A DNA stretch of 64,000 nt from Gallionella sp. (GCA_028710525.1 JAQTTY010000006.1:112611-176610); one strand, 5' to 3'. Positions 20,470 through 30,084 are shown, counted from the first letter of the stretch. A program made the numbers and translations. Notes: generated by a model not told the origin, from the sequence alone.

Positions 20470-20497
20470 TGGGCCAAGTCCCTAGGGATTTGGCCCA
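20470..20497 (+). terminator. Hairpin after the 32-residue gene
   Basis: A near-perfect stem pairs TGGGCCAAGTCCC with GGGATTTGGCCCA (only a G-T mismatch). It begins six bases after the TAA of the small membrane gene. No strong T-run follows, so it may act as a stability element or a weak terminator. Confidence 0.5.
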
Positions 20498-20625
20498 TCC
20501 CCGCAGCCCCCCTTCCGGCAGCACCTTCCCTCGCTTAAGTACTGACAGATTTCCTTTACTAGGGTGACTTTGCGGCGCATACACCAGCATCAATTCCGTT
20601 TTTTCTAAACGTAGTGGCGACTAAC

Positions 20626-21231
20626 TTAATAGGTGATTTCGCCGTGAGGTTTCGCTGGTACAACAACTGGTTCTGCAGGCTTGATAGGGCTAATCAGTTC
20701 AGATGGAATAACCTCTACAGCTTTTGGCGGGACGCTCTCTATCACTACCAGCTTGGGTTTGATAACAGGAGCTGGCTTGGCTACCACCTCTGGCTTGGCG
20801 ACGACTACGGGGGTAACTGTAGTAACAGCCGGTGGTGGAGTAACGCGCACAACTGCTCTGGGTTGCGGCTTTACGACTTGAGGGGACGCAACGACTACTG
20901 GGGCAACTACGGCAGAGACTGCTGGCCCGGCAATAACGGTAGCTGGGGTCTCCGAGTTCAGATTCATCGCAGGATCAGTAGGCTCAGGCGTCTCTTCACC
21001 ACTCAGCATATATAACCCCACGACAGCAGCAAGCAACACGAGGCAAATACCGGCGATGATCCGGTTACGACGTGCTTGGTCATGCTGACGTATGACATGT
21101 ACTTTGGCATGACCAAATATATCCACGGTTACTTCAGCTTCGCCTATCTCCGTCCACTCGCCTTCATGGTGAGGTTTGTTATCAACCAGCTTGCGATGGT
21201 CGACGTTATCCAATTGATTGTCGTCACTCAT
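20626..21231 (-). CDS. Single-span membrane protein with Val/Pro-rich tail
   Basis: A 201-residue protein, start MSDDNQLDNVDHRK at 21231 with GGGAG upstream. An acidic cytoplasmic head (about 1-60) is followed by one membrane helix (about 62-82, IIAGICLVLLAAVVGLYML) and a long, low-complexity periplasmic region rich in Val, Pro, Lys and Ala (PAPVIKPKLVVIESVPPKAV). The layout recalls TonB-like or SPOR-linker proteins, but no C-terminal TonB or SPOR domain is present. Function unknown; it lies 120 bases from pilU on the same strand. Confidence 0.65.
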   Translation of the reverse strand: MSDDNQLDNVDHRKLVDNKPHHEGEWTEIGEAEVTVDIFGHAKVHVIRQHDQARRNRIIAGICLVLLAAVVGLYMLSGEETPEPTDPAMNLNSETPATVIAGPAVSAVVAPVVVASPQVVKPQPRAVVRVTPPPAVTTVTPVVVAKPEVVAKPAPVIKPKLVVIESVPPKAVEVIPSELISPIKPAEPVVVPAKPHGEITY

Positions 21232-21351
21232 ATACAACCACTCCCTGAAGAAAGAAATACGACAGGCGCATAATAGCAAAGGATTAACCCTCTACTAACA
21301 GCATTGCACGCCACTCCAAATCCTCATTTTTTACCCAAAACAAGAAAATGC

Positions 21352-22689
21352 TTAGTCTAAGCTGAGCTGTAACTTTTCCAACGAGACGACTGGCATTGCT
21401 GCAGGTGAGGCTTGCAGCGCTACTTGCTCACGCTTTTCCTGCTGCTGTTTGGCAAGTTGCTCGGCTTCGAACACGCGCTTGTTCTCTTCTTGCAGTGCGA
21501 GTGCCTGCTTCCTAGCCGCCTCGATCTCCGCCGGGCTTTGGTATTCATGCAAAGACAGTGTGGCTTCCCCCATCCCTGCTGAAGCCGGCTCGCCGCGCGT
21601 ACTACGCAGCTTGATGTTCAAGCGCAACTCATTCGCCGAATCAGCATTCCGTATCGCCTCTTCATAGCCAATATGACCTTCGTTATACAGCTCGAACAGC
21701 GACCAATCGAAAGTGCGCATACCCAGCTCGCGCGACTTGTCCATGATGGACTTGAGCTCGTTGAATTCGCCCCTGAATATCTTGTCGGTGACGATGGGGG
21801 TGTTGAGCAATATCTCAATGGCGGCGCGCCGTCCCTTGCCATCCTGAGTCCTGACCAGACGTTGCGACACCAAGGCTTTCATATTGCAGGAAAGATCCAT
21901 CAGCAACTGATTGCGCCGCTCTTCGGGAAAGAAGTTGATGATGCGGTCTATGGCCTGATTGGAGCTATTGGCGTGCAGCGTGCCCAAACACAGATGCCCC
22001 GTTTCGGCAAAGGCGATAGCGTGTTCCATCGTTTCCGCGTCACGTATCTCGCCGATCAGAATCACATCCGGTGCCTGACGCAGCGTGTTCTTCAAGGCGT
22101 GGTGCCAGCTATGCGTATCGACACCGACTTCGCGGTGCGTGATGAGAGAGAGCTTGGAGCGGTGCACATATTCCACAGGGTCTTCGACCGTGATGATGTG
22201 GCCCTTAGAGGTGCTGTTGCGGTGATCTATCATCGCGGCGAGCGAGGTTGACTTACCCGAGCCTGTGCCACCGACCACCAGCACCAGTCCACGCTTGTTC
22301 ATCACGACTTCTTTAAGCGTTTCGGGTAACTGCAATTTCTCGAAGTTGGGTATCTCTGCGGCGATGGTACGGATGACCATGCCAACCTGTTGCTGCTGCA
22401 CGAACACATTGACGCGAAAGCGTGACACATCGGGCACCGAGATAGCGAAGTTGCACTCCATCTCCGTGGCGAACTCGGCGCGCTGGGTCTCATTCATCAG
22501 CGCGTGGGCCAGTTGCCGCGTGATCTCGCCACTGAGTCGTTGCGAGGACATGGGCTGCATCTCACCATTCGACTTCATGCTGGGCGGAAAATCATAGGAG
22601 ATGAATAAGTCTGAGCCGCCGACCTTGCTCATGGCCGTGAGCAGCTTGATGATATATTCGTGGGCTTGCTGCTCGCTTAGACCTGACAT
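21352..22689 (-). CDS. pilU: Type IV pilus retraction ATPase PilU
   Basis: PilT-like hexameric ATPase for type IV pilus retraction. The 445-residue protein has Walker A GGTGSGKST (140-148), Walker B in VILIGEIRDAETM, and a C-terminal extension that includes a charged coiled-coil stretch. The sequence (SDLFISYDFPPSMK near the start, EAIRNADSANELRL near the core end) is of the PilU rather than PilT type, and it is longer than PilT (~345). pilT, often adjacent, is not in the window. Confidence 0.9.
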   Translation of the reverse strand: MSGLSEQQAHEYIIKLLTAMSKVGGSDLFISYDFPPSMKSNGEMQPMSSQRLSGEITRQLAHALMNETQRAEFATEMECNFAISVPDVSRFRVNVFVQQQQVGMVIRTIAAEIPNFEKLQLPETLKEVVMNKRGLVLVVGGTGSGKSTSLAAMIDHRNSTSKGHIITVEDPVEYVHRSKLSLITHREVGVDTHSWHHALKNTLRQAPDVILIGEIRDAETMEHAIAFAETGHLCLGTLHANSSNQAIDRIINFFPEERRNQLLMDLSCNMKALVSQRLVRTQDGKGRRAAIEILLNTPIVTDKIFRGEFNELKSIMDKSRELGMRTFDWSLFELYNEGHIGYEEAIRNADSANELRLNIKLRSTRGEPASAGMGEATLSLHEYQSPAEIEAARKQALALQEENKRVFEAEQLAKQQQEKREQVALQASPAAMPVVSLEKLQLSLD

Positions 22690-22914
22690 GAAATATCCTT
22701 ATTACGCTGAAGGTGCGTATACCGTCACTGCATTCTAAAGCTCCGCCCCACCCTGCTCAGGCGGCGAATAAAGGGATAAAAATGTGCTTGATTTTGGCAA
22801 CTAGTGCCGCGCTAAGGACCGCTCGACACTAGCATCTAGTCCATTCCTGATTGTTGGCTGCAATATTCAACGGTATCATCCCGCACCTTACCCCCTGCCC
22901 AAGACACGATCCGT

Positions 22915-23649
22915 ATGCCACAGGACAAACCATCCCAGCCACGCTACACCGAGTTTGATGGCTCCGACCTGCTCGCCGAATTGGCAGGTGAGGCCACTCA
23001 GAAATCCCAAGCACAGCAATCCAATGCGGAAATGTTGCGCCTTCGATCCGAGGCACTGCATGATGCCTTGAACAGGATATTCAAATATTTCGACCTGTTC
23101 ACCAATCATGTGAACAAGCTACATCCTGGCATACCGCGCACATATGGGTGGAGTACCCAAACTGAATTCAAAAACCTCAAGTGGGTAGATAGCTTTGCCG
23201 ATTCGCGCAAACAGAGTCTGTCCGATACCGCCTACTTAGACGAAGTGTTCTTGCGTATCAAACTGAGTAGCCCCGCTCCAGTCCAGATCAAACGCTGGTG
23301 GCACCAGATGGGCGCACTGAAGAAAAATCTGCATGCCTATGGACTCCGCTCTCCGCTCGACCTAGACGACTTGTTGCGAGAAAAACCCCAACAGGAAGTA
23401 TTTCAACTGGAGCTAGCCCCTGACTTTCAGATCAACATGCGTTTTCAGGGTAATTACAACACCGGCCTAATCGACTTGCGCTGCCACAATCTCGAAGATT
23501 TTGGCGTCACTGCGTTTACCTTTGAGCCTAGCGCTGTGACCCCGCAACTGATGGATGAGCTTGGCCGATTCCTGCTGGGTCGCAATACTGGATTGCCGGA
23601 ATCACTGCTCAAGAGTCGCAACAACGCTTTGCTCCCTGCCGCGCACTAA
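22915..23649 (+). CDS. Conserved hypothetical protein
   Basis: A 244-residue soluble protein with no family recognised. The N-terminal third (TEFDGSDLLAELAGEATQKS) is charged and helical, and includes HDALNRIFKYFDLFTNHVN; the C-terminal half has alternating strands (VFQLELAPDFQINMRFQGNY). The start is the first ATG after a TA-rich stretch; a clear ribosome binding site is not visible. It precedes a glycosyltransferase-like gene by 4 bases, so the two are very likely one operon. Confidence 0.65.
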   Translation: MPQDKPSQPRYTEFDGSDLLAELAGEATQKSQAQQSNAEMLRLRSEALHDALNRIFKYFDLFTNHVNKLHPGIPRTYGWSTQTEFKNLKWVDSFADSRKQSLSDTAYLDEVFLRIKLSSPAPVQIKRWWHQMGALKKNLHAYGLRSPLDLDDLLREKPQQEVFQLELAPDFQINMRFQGNYNTGLIDLRCHNLEDFGVTAFTFEPSAVTPQLMDELGRFLLGRNTGLPESLLKSRNNALLPAAH

Positions 23650-23653
23650 CTTT

Positions 23654-24721
23654 GTGACACATCTCGTCGTTTCTATCTCGGGTCACGGCTTTGGCCATGT
23701 GGCACAGACTGCGCCCATACTGAATGAGCTGCATAGGCTGATGCCCAACCTGCGCATCACGGTGCGCTCGGCGGTGCCCATCACCCATCTGCGCTCACGT
23801 ATCCACTTTCCCTTCGAGCATCTACAAAGCGAAGGGGATATCGGCATGGTGATGTCCTCGGCTTTAGATGTGTGTGCAGAAGACAGTCGGCTTGCCTATC
23901 AGGCCTTTCACACCGATTGGGAAACACGTGTCGCTGACGAAGCCGCACTTCTCAAGACACTGCATGCGGATTATGTGTTCTCCAATGTGGGCTATCTCGC
24001 CCTCGCCGGTGCCCAGCGTGCACGTATAGGCAATGCCGCTTTGTGCTCGTTGAACTGGTATGACATCTATCGCCACTACTGCGGCGATGATGCTGTCACC
24101 GCTCAAATCAAGAGTTGTTACATGAATGCCGATGCCTTCCTGCGTGCCACCCCAGGTATGGCGATGAGCTCATTACCCAACCTGCTCCCGGTTGCGCCCA
24201 TTGCCGATTTGGGCGAGAACCGCCGCGACGAGTTGAATCGCAAGCTGAAATTCTCGCAAGCGCAAAAGTTGATACTCGTCAGCATGGGCGGCATAGACAC
24301 ACGCTTGCCTATCGAGCGCTGGCCACGACTGGATGGTGTGAAGTATCTGGTGCAACAAAGTTGGCGCGCTAAGCATCCCGATGCCATCGTGCTCGAATCA
24401 GTAGGAATGAGCTTCAGCGACCTGCTCTCCAGTAGCGATGTGCTGCTATGCAAACCGGGTTATGGCAGTTTCGTCGAAGCTACTTACAGCGGCGTGCCGG
24501 TGTCTTACGTCAACCGAGCAGACTGGCCGGAATCTCCCGCGCTGGTGGCGTGGTTAGAGCAGTATGGTGTGAGCAAAGAAGTGTCACGTGCGGATGCGCA
24601 TAGCGGTGAGTTGGTGCACGACTTCGCGTCGCTATACACACAAGCGCGCCCACAGCTCGCAGCACCGACAGGGGCGGCTCAGGTCGCGACTTGGTTGGCA
24701 GGGAAACTGGGGAATATCTAA
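23654..24721 (+). CDS. Glycosyltransferase-like protein
   Basis: A 355-residue protein starting with GTG at 23654, four bases after the previous stop. The opening VTHLVVSISGHGFGHVAQTA is the glycine-rich loop of GT-B (MurG-like) enzymes and is close to the N-terminal part of plant L-arabinokinase. The C-terminal half has the nucleotide-sugar site pattern VLLCKPGYGSFVEATYSGVPVSYV. Substrates are unknown. The open frame extends 33 codons upstream within the previous gene, but the GTG fits the protein motif. Confidence 0.7.
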   Translation: MTHLVVSISGHGFGHVAQTAPILNELHRLMPNLRITVRSAVPITHLRSRIHFPFEHLQSEGDIGMVMSSALDVCAEDSRLAYQAFHTDWETRVADEAALLKTLHADYVFSNVGYLALAGAQRARIGNAALCSLNWYDIYRHYCGDDAVTAQIKSCYMNADAFLRATPGMAMSSLPNLLPVAPIADLGENRRDELNRKLKFSQAQKLILVSMGGIDTRLPIERWPRLDGVKYLVQQSWRAKHPDAIVLESVGMSFSDLLSSSDVLLCKPGYGSFVEATYSGVPVSYVNRADWPESPALVAWLEQYGVSKEVSRADAHSGELVHDFASLYTQARPQLAAPTGAAQVATWLAGKLGNI

Positions 24722-24731
24722 GGTAACTGTC

Positions 24732-25544
24732 TCACTTAAGCGCAGGGTGTTTTGTAGCAGCGGTGATCCAGGGCTCTAGGCGTTTACCAAAAGCTACCGT
24801 CACATCATAAGGCGCATCGTTCTCGAACACTGAGCGATAGGCTAACGGCACGTTGACTGCATCAGCGTGTAGCTCGGAGATATATCCGCCGAACTTCGAC
24901 ACGCCTTTATCATGCGTCACGCTCGGCCGAATCAAACCATGGACGATGGCGTAACGTTTGCGATCTGTATATTTGGCGCGCAGTACCTCCAAATTCAGCC
25001 CCGCATCGATTACGAAAAGACGGCTGCTGGTCTGCTGCTCATCGGCGTATTTCTCCTCCGCATACTTGGACCTGCGCTTAAACTCTTCGCTGGGATTCTC
25101 TGCTAACAAACGTTGCGCTAACTCCATATCTTCTTTGGCTTGCTGCAGGGTCTGTTGATAAGCCGCATCGCTCAACTCCAAGACCAGCAATGCCTCGCGT
25201 GGCAAGGCTTCCTTATATCGAGATCGGTATTCATCACTCGCTGCTAATGTGTTGACATCAAAACCCAACTCGATCAATTTTGCTTGGTCTAGCCAGCTCG
25301 GCATCCCCCACCTACCGACCGCATATTCTTCGTGCTTAATCTGCGCGACGCGCCAATTCAGGTTGAGTGTTATGCCACTGTTGTCTTTGGTATTCCGATA
25401 GGAATGCTGCAACTCACGTTGCGTCAACGTCAATTGACTCTCGATAGGCTCACTGCGGTTATAGGCCACACCTGACAGCGCCACCGCATTGCTAAGCAGT
25501 ATCAGCGCCGCACCCGCAAAGAATGTGTGTGATCGCTTGATCAT
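24732..25544 (-). CDS. DUF4824-type protein
   Basis: A 270-residue protein with an uncleaved or cleavable N-terminal hydrophobic segment (about 7-26) and a mostly periplasmic body. It contains the pattern ITLNLNWRV...YAVGRWGMPSWLDQAKLIELGF that I associate with DUF4824. Such proteins are commonly paired with a DUF2157 membrane protein, as here. Its ATG overlaps the end of the DUF2157 gene by four bases. Function is unknown. Confidence 0.7.
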   Translation of the reverse strand: MIKRSHTFFAGAALILLSNAVALSGVAYNRSEPIESQLTLTQRELQHSYRNTKDNSGITLNLNWRVAQIKHEEYAVGRWGMPSWLDQAKLIELGFDVNTLAASDEYRSRYKEALPREALLVLELSDAAYQQTLQQAKEDMELAQRLLAENPSEEFKRRSKYAEEKYADEQQTSSRLFVIDAGLNLEVLRAKYTDRKRYAIVHGLIRPSVTHDKGVSKFGGYISELHADAVNVPLAYRSVFENDAPYDVTVAFGKRLEPWITAATKHPALK

Positions 25545-26620
25545 ATCGATTCTCCTTTGAGCGACTTATAGTTGCTGGCACGCAATCTTTTAAGCACCAC
25601 CAAGAACAAGACGGCGACCAGCCCCAACACGAGGAAGAACAGATATTTCGGCATACTCTCCCACCACCAGTCGAATAGCTTGGTATAGAGGAAAATGATA
25701 AAGAAAGTGACGCCAGTATTGATCACTTCCGGCCAATGTTTACGCACCCCCAACCACACCGCAAATGCGGCAATCACAAAGCCCGCGACTTGATAGCTAC
25801 CCTCAATGAAGTTCACATTTCCATCGAGATAGCTGGCATCTCCCCAATGCGCCATCACTAGCATAGATAGGAACACCGTCAACCAGCCAAACACGCGATA
25901 CATGGCTGGAAAATCCGCGTAACGACGATGAGGAACGAAGTGGGGGATGAGCAACAAGAGTGCGGCGGCGGGAAAGAAGTTTTCGGGGCGCTGACCAAAA
26001 CTTAACCAGTACATGCCGCCCCAAGTGCCGGTACGTGCGGCGACATAAGCGATCATGCAAAGTATCCCAGCCACCAGTAGCAAGCGAATGCCGCAAGCGT
26101 AGGCCAGTAAGAATGACAGTGCCGCCCAAGGCAGTAAGGCTTTATCAGACGGTGTGATATTGAATATCTGACCCAGCATGGTGATGTTGAGCACAAAGCA
26201 GGCAAAGGTGACCAGACCAGCTAGTTTGGCGAAATAGCCAGTATGGTCTTTGCCTTGTATCAGCAGAGTGAGTGCCAGCATGATGAGCGGTGCAGCAATG
26301 AGGATGACGACCTGTACGCTCGTCGTGAACCAACCCCAGAATTGATAGAACAGAAAGAATATGCTGGCGGAGAGTGCCAGTGCCCCGAACAAAGAGGCGA
26401 TGCGCATACCTAGAGAGAGTTGGCTGGCCTTGCTGTCCTTATCGATATCGAAGGCATGAGCATACTGTTCGAGCAGGCGGTGATGATGTGAACCTATCTG
26501 CTCACGTTGTGCGTCACTGAGTGTGACTACGCCTTCGCGCGCCAAATTGTCTAACTCGAGCTGGAACACACGGATCTGATCCGCTCGCTGCTGGGCTTCC
26601 TGTCGGGACGAGGTATCCAT
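25541..26620 (-). CDS. DUF2157 polytopic membrane protein
   Basis: A 359-residue protein with a cytoplasmic N-terminal helical region (about 1-75) and about ten membrane segments. The start MDTSSRQEAQ at 26620 has GGAG six bases ahead; the longer frame would run into panB. The family is conserved but lacks a known function. It is followed by the DUF4824 gene with a four-base overlap, so the two proteins probably act together in the inner membrane. Confidence 0.75.
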   Translation of the reverse strand: MDTSSRQEAQQRADQIRVFQLELDNLAREGVVTLSDAQREQIGSHHHRLLEQYAHAFDIDKDSKASQLSLGMRIASLFGALALSASIFFLFYQFWGWFTTSVQVVILIAAPLIMLALTLLIQGKDHTGYFAKLAGLVTFACFVLNITMLGQIFNITPSDKALLPWAALSFLLAYACGIRLLLVAGILCMIAYVAARTGTWGGMYWLSFGQRPENFFPAAALLLLIPHFVPHRRYADFPAMYRVFGWLTVFLSMLVMAHWGDASYLDGNVNFIEGSYQVAGFVIAAFAVWLGVRKHWPEVINTGVTFFIIFLYTKLFDWWWESMPKYLFFLVLGLVAVLFLVVLKRLRASNYKSLKGESI

Positions 26621-26666
26621 AAAACTCTCCAACTCGCTAAGACTGTTGTACCGCCTGAACCGCTTA

Positions 26667-27461
26667 TCAGATGAAGCTGTGTTCCGCTGCGGGGAAGCTG
26701 CCATCTTTGACCGCTTCCACATAGGCCTTTACGGCAGCGGCGACAGAGTCAGCACCCACCATGAAATCCTTTACGAAGCGCGCTTTCTTGCCAGGATAGA
26801 TACCCAGCATGTCATGCAATACCAACACCTGACCCGAACACGCCGCACCCGCACCTATGCCGATGGTGGGGATGGTCAGCTGCGCGGTGACGTCGGCGGC
26901 CAGTGCGGCAGGCACGGCTTCCAGCACGATCAACCCTGCACCGGCCTGTTGCAGGGCCAATGCATCCGCAATCAAACGCTGTGCGGCTTCGACAGTTTTA
27001 CCCTGCACTCTATAGCCACCAAGTTGATGTACGGATTGCGGCGTGAGGCCGACATGTCCGCACACTGGGATACCGCGCGCAGTGAGGAAATGTACGGTTT
27101 CCACCATCTCTGCGCCGCCTTCCAACTTGACCATCTGCGCACCCGCCGCCATCAGTTTGGCCGCGTGTGCGAAAGTCTCTTGTGGACTGATTTGGAAAGT
27201 ACCGAACGGCAGGTCACCGATGATGAAGGCCTGGGTCGCGCCGCGCGCCACGCAGGTGGTGTGATAGACCATCTCGTCCAGTGTCACTGGCAAAGTGGAT
27301 TCATGGCCTTGCAATACCATGCCCAGCGAATCGCCCACCAGCAATACATCCACCCCCTGTGCCTCCAACAACGCTGCAAAGCTGGCGTCGTAACAGGTCA
27401 GCATGGTGATCTTTTCGTTCTGTTTGCGTAAGGTCTGCAGTGCCGTCAGTGTGGTACGCAT
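26667..27461 (-). CDS. panB: 3-methyl-2-oxobutanoate hydroxymethyltransferase
   Basis: First step of pantothenate synthesis: transfers a hydroxymethyl group from methylene-THF to ketoisovalerate. The 264-residue protein has the TIM-barrel metal motif [19 protein letters not shown] and [16 protein letters not shown], normal for PanB. The start [20 protein letters not shown] lies one base after the upstream kinase stop; the open frame is longer but unsupported. panC is not in the window. Confidence 0.96.
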   Translation of the reverse strand: MRTTLTALQTLRKQNEKITMLTCYDASFAALLEAQGVDVLLVGDSLGMVLQGHESTLPVTLDEMVYHTTCVARGATQAFIIGDLPFGTFQISPQETFAHAAKLMAAGAQMVKLEGGAEMVETVHFLTARGIPVCGHVGLTPQSVHQLGGYRVQGKTVEAAQRLIADALALQQAGAGLIVLEAVPAALAADVTAQLTIPTIGIGAGAACSGQVLVLHDMLGIYPGKKARFVKDFMVGADSVAAAVKAYVEAVKDGSFPAAEHSFI

Positions 27462-27462
27462 G

Positions 27463-28104
27463 TCATCCTCCCAAACTAAAGAATTCGCGCGAGCTGCGCA
27501 TGTCGCTGATACGTTGCAACAGCAGATCAAAGTGATCCTTGTTGCCGATGAAGTCCAGATTATCACTATTCACCACTAATACGGGCGCCGCATCGTAATG
27601 GTGGAAGAAGTCGCTATAGCTGCGCGCCAGTCTGACCAGATAGTCATCGGTGATGTTGCGCTCATATTGCAAGGCACGCTTGTGTACACGCGTGAGTAAG
27701 GTGTCGGTCGAGCCCTGCAGATAGATCACCAGATCCGGTGTGGGCGCTTGCAGGGCGATGTTCTGGTGCGCTTGTTGATACAGACTGAATTCGGCATCGG
27801 ACAACGTCAGGCGCGCGAACAGCATGTCCTTGTCAAAGAGATAATCTGACACGGTGGTCTGCTGCAGAAAATCCATCTTGGCCAACTCGCGCACTTCATT
27901 GCCGCGCTGGAACAGGAAATACAATTGCGTCGCCAGCGCATGGCGCGCGGGGTCATCGTAGAATTTAGCGAGAAAGGGATTCTCTTCAGGCTTCTCCAAC
28001 AAGGTGTTGGCATTCAGATGACGCGCCAGTTTTTGCGTGAGACTAGTTTTGCCCACACCTATCGGTCCCTCAATCACCACGTAACGGTATTTATCAAACA
28101 GCAT
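27463..28104 (-). CDS. Deoxynucleoside kinase
   Basis: A 213-residue P-loop kinase of the deoxynucleoside kinase family (deoxyadenosine/deoxyguanosine type). It has [18 protein letters not shown] near residue 12, an [16 protein letters not shown] lid-like segment and [15 protein letters not shown]. It phosphorylates deoxynucleosides; exact specificity cannot be told. The ATG lies inside the folK 3' end (11-base overlap), making folK-kinase-panB a coupled unit. Confidence 0.85.
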   Translation of the reverse strand: MLFDKYRYVVIEGPIGVGKTSLTQKLARHLNANTLLEKPEENPFLAKFYDDPARHALATQLYFLFQRGNEVRELAKMDFLQQTTVSDYLFDKDMLFARLTLSDAEFSLYQQAHQNIALQAPTPDLVIYLQGSTDTLLTRVHKRALQYERNITDDYLVRLARSYSDFFHHYDAAPVLVVNSDNLDFIGNKDHFDLLLQRISDMRSSREFFSLGG

Positions 28105-28594
28105 CACTACCCTCGCTGATACGTTGCAAAGTCTGATCGGCACAAGCTTGCGCTGCAATATCTGCCCTACCTAAACCAGGAATGACGCAGTCCGCAGCGA
28201 TCTCCAGCAGCGGCTGCAGCACGAAAGCGCGCAGATGCATCTGTGGATGCGGAATGGTCAAACCGTGTTCATGCATCATCAAGTCGTCGTACAACAGCAC
28301 ATCCAAATCTAGGGTACGCGGCGCGTTCTGAAAAGTACGCTCACGGCCGTTCTGATGCTCAACATCTAACACGGCTTGCAGCAAAGCTTGCGGTGTCAGG
28401 GTAGTAGAGAGCTTGGCAACTGAATTGACGAAATCGGGCTGATCAAGATAGCCCACTGGCGCGCTGGCATACAAGGAGGCGCGGGCCAACAAACGGGTAC
28501 CGGGCAGCTTATCCAGCGCAGTAAAGCCACGCAGCACTTGTGCGCGCGGATCGTCCAGATTGCTGCCTAAGGCGATATAAGCGATATGCACCAT
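28094..28594 (-). CDS. folK: HPPK, folate pathway pyrophosphokinase
   Basis: 2-amino-4-hydroxy-6-hydroxymethyldihydropteridine pyrophosphokinase of folate synthesis. The 166-residue protein has the YIALGSNLDDP opening and the RTLDLDVLLYDD metal/pterin motif with IPHPQMHLRAFVLQPL. The ATG shares one base with the pcnB stop. Together with folE2 and nudB in this window it contributes to pterin supply. Confidence 0.95.
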   Translation of the reverse strand: MVHIAYIALGSNLDDPRAQVLRGFTALDKLPGTRLLARASLYASAPVGYLDQPDFVNSVAKLSTTLTPQALLQAVLDVEHQNGRERTFQNAPRTLDLDVLLYDDLMMHEHGLTIPHPQMHLRAFVLQPLLEIAADCVIPGLGRADIAAQACADQTLQRISEGSDAV

Positions 28595-29955
28595 CACTCA
28601 GCAGAGTCGCTACCTGGTGCGTCACCCTGAGCAGCGCTAGGCTTCTTGCGCGGCTTACGGCGACGGCGTTTCTTCTCACCAGATTTCTCTGGCTGCAGCA
28701 TTTCTTCGCGTCGTGCGGTGCTGGCATCTTGGAACTCGTCCCACCACAGACCCAGCTCGTCATCCACCTCACCGCTGGCGCAGCGCAACAGCAGGAAGTC
28801 ATAACCAGCACGGAACCGTGGGTGCTCCAACAGTCGATAGGGGCGCTGACCCGAGCATTGCTCGAAACGTTGCTGCATCAGCCAGATCTCTTTCATCACC
28901 GCGTCGTGTCGATGCGGGATAGCCATACGCTTCTTCTGCTTGGCCAACACCTCATCCATCGCCTCGTGCATCGCACCCACCGGACGCTCGCCCAAATTTA
29001 CTCGCGCTTCCCATGCGATGCGCACTTCCGGCCACAGCAAGGCGGCGAACAAGAAGGCGGGGGAAACGGTTTTGTCCTGACGCAAACGGTCATCGGTATT
29101 GTGTAGCGCCAGCATGATGAACTTCTCACCCACCGGACGCTCCCAGATCACGTCCAGCAAAGGCAGCAGGCCGTGATGTAGATCCATCTTACGCAGCTGC
29201 TGTATGCACTCGTAGGAGTGACCAGACAACAGCATCTTCAACACTTCGTCCAACAGACGCGCTTCAGGCACGTTGTCCAACAAACTCTTCATCTTGGCGA
29301 TAGGTGCGGCCGTAGCTGCATCCAGCTTAATACCCAGCTTGGCTGAGAGACGCACTGCACGCAACATACGTACAGGATCTTCGCGGTAGCGCACAGCTGG
29401 GTCGCCTATCATGCGCAGCACGCCGTCGCGGGTATCCGCGTAGCCGTTGTGATAGTCGAATATCTGCTGGGTACTGGGGTCGTAGTACAAGGCATTGGCG
29501 GTGAAATCGCGACGTGCCGCGTCCTGTTCCTTGTCGCCGAATTCGTTGTCACGCAGCAAACGGCCATGCTCATCGGTCTGCGCATCTTCGGCTTCGATCA
29601 TGCGCCGGAATGTAGAGACTTCCACCACTTCCTCGCCGAACATCACATGCACCAGACGGAAGCGGCGGCCGATGATGCGTGAGCGACGGAACACGCGACG
29701 CACCTCTTCTGGGGTCGCATCGGTGGCCACGTCGAAATCCTTGGGGGTCTTTTCCAGCAACAAGTCGCGCACTGCGCCACCCACCACATAAGCCTGATAG
29801 CCGGCGGCTTGCAGACCATCGGTGACCTTTTTTCCGCCATAACTGATCTGCTCACTCGCCACACCGTGTAGGGCAAACGGAATGACCTTCGCGTTACCCA
29901 CGGTCTTTACTTTTTCGGACTTGCGGAATACCCGTTTGAGAAATCTTTTGATCAT
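28594..29955 (-). CDS. pcnB: Poly(A) polymerase I
   Basis: Adds 3' poly(A) tails that promote RNA decay. The 453-residue protein has the nucleotidyltransferase core YVVGGAVRDLLLEKTPKDFD with its DxD, the RRXRIIGRRFRLVHV-like segment, and a very basic C-terminal tail (KKRRRRKPRKKP) for RNA binding, which separates it from CCA-adding enzymes. It is the first gene of pcnB-folK-kinase-panB. A TATAAT box lies 59 bases upstream. Confidence 0.94.
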   Translation of the reverse strand: MIKRFLKRVFRKSEKVKTVGNAKVIPFALHGVASEQISYGGKKVTDGLQAAGYQAYVVGGAVRDLLLEKTPKDFDVATDATPEEVRRVFRRSRIIGRRFRLVHVMFGEEVVEVSTFRRMIEAEDAQTDEHGRLLRDNEFGDKEQDAARRDFTANALYYDPSTQQIFDYHNGYADTRDGVLRMIGDPAVRYREDPVRMLRAVRLSAKLGIKLDAATAAPIAKMKSLLDNVPEARLLDEVLKMLLSGHSYECIQQLRKMDLHHGLLPLLDVIWERPVGEKFIMLALHNTDDRLRQDKTVSPAFLFAALLWPEVRIAWEARVNLGERPVGAMHEAMDEVLAKQKKRMAIPHRHDAVMKEIWLMQQRFEQCSGQRPYRLLEHPRFRAGYDFLLLRCASGEVDDELGLWWDEFQDASTARREEMLQPEKSGEKKRRRRKPRKKPSAAQGDAPGSDSAE

Positions 29956-30013
29956 TGTTTTTTTTAGTTTTTACTCGGCTTGTAGTGCACGGCGGCGCGC
30001 GCAAGGAGCGCGG

Positions 30014-30042
30014 ATTATACACTGTCAGTATCTGCTCACGAA
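30014..30042 (-). promoter_or_regulatory. Putative pcnB promoter
   Basis: On the minus strand a perfect -10 TATAAT (30019-30014) is preceded by 17 bases and a weak -35 TTCGTG (30042-30037). It lies about 59 bases before the pcnB start codon. The -10 is strong, the -35 is not. Confidence 0.45.
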
Positions 30043-30062
30043 CAGCCGCAGGCACAAACGAA

Positions 30063-30084
30063 GAACGCGCCTTGCGGCGCGTTC
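30063..30084 (-). terminator. Terminator after the PsiF-like gene
   Basis: A perfect 9-bp GC stem pairs GAACGCGCC with GGCGCGTTC around TTGC. It lies 41 bases downstream of the PsiF-like gene on the minus strand, followed by a modest T-rich run (TTCGTTTG). Confidence 0.55.

Noticed and set aside
22803..22832. CTAGTG...CACTAG inverted repeat upstream of the 22915 gene
   Set aside because: Only six bases per arm with a long spacer; could be chance.
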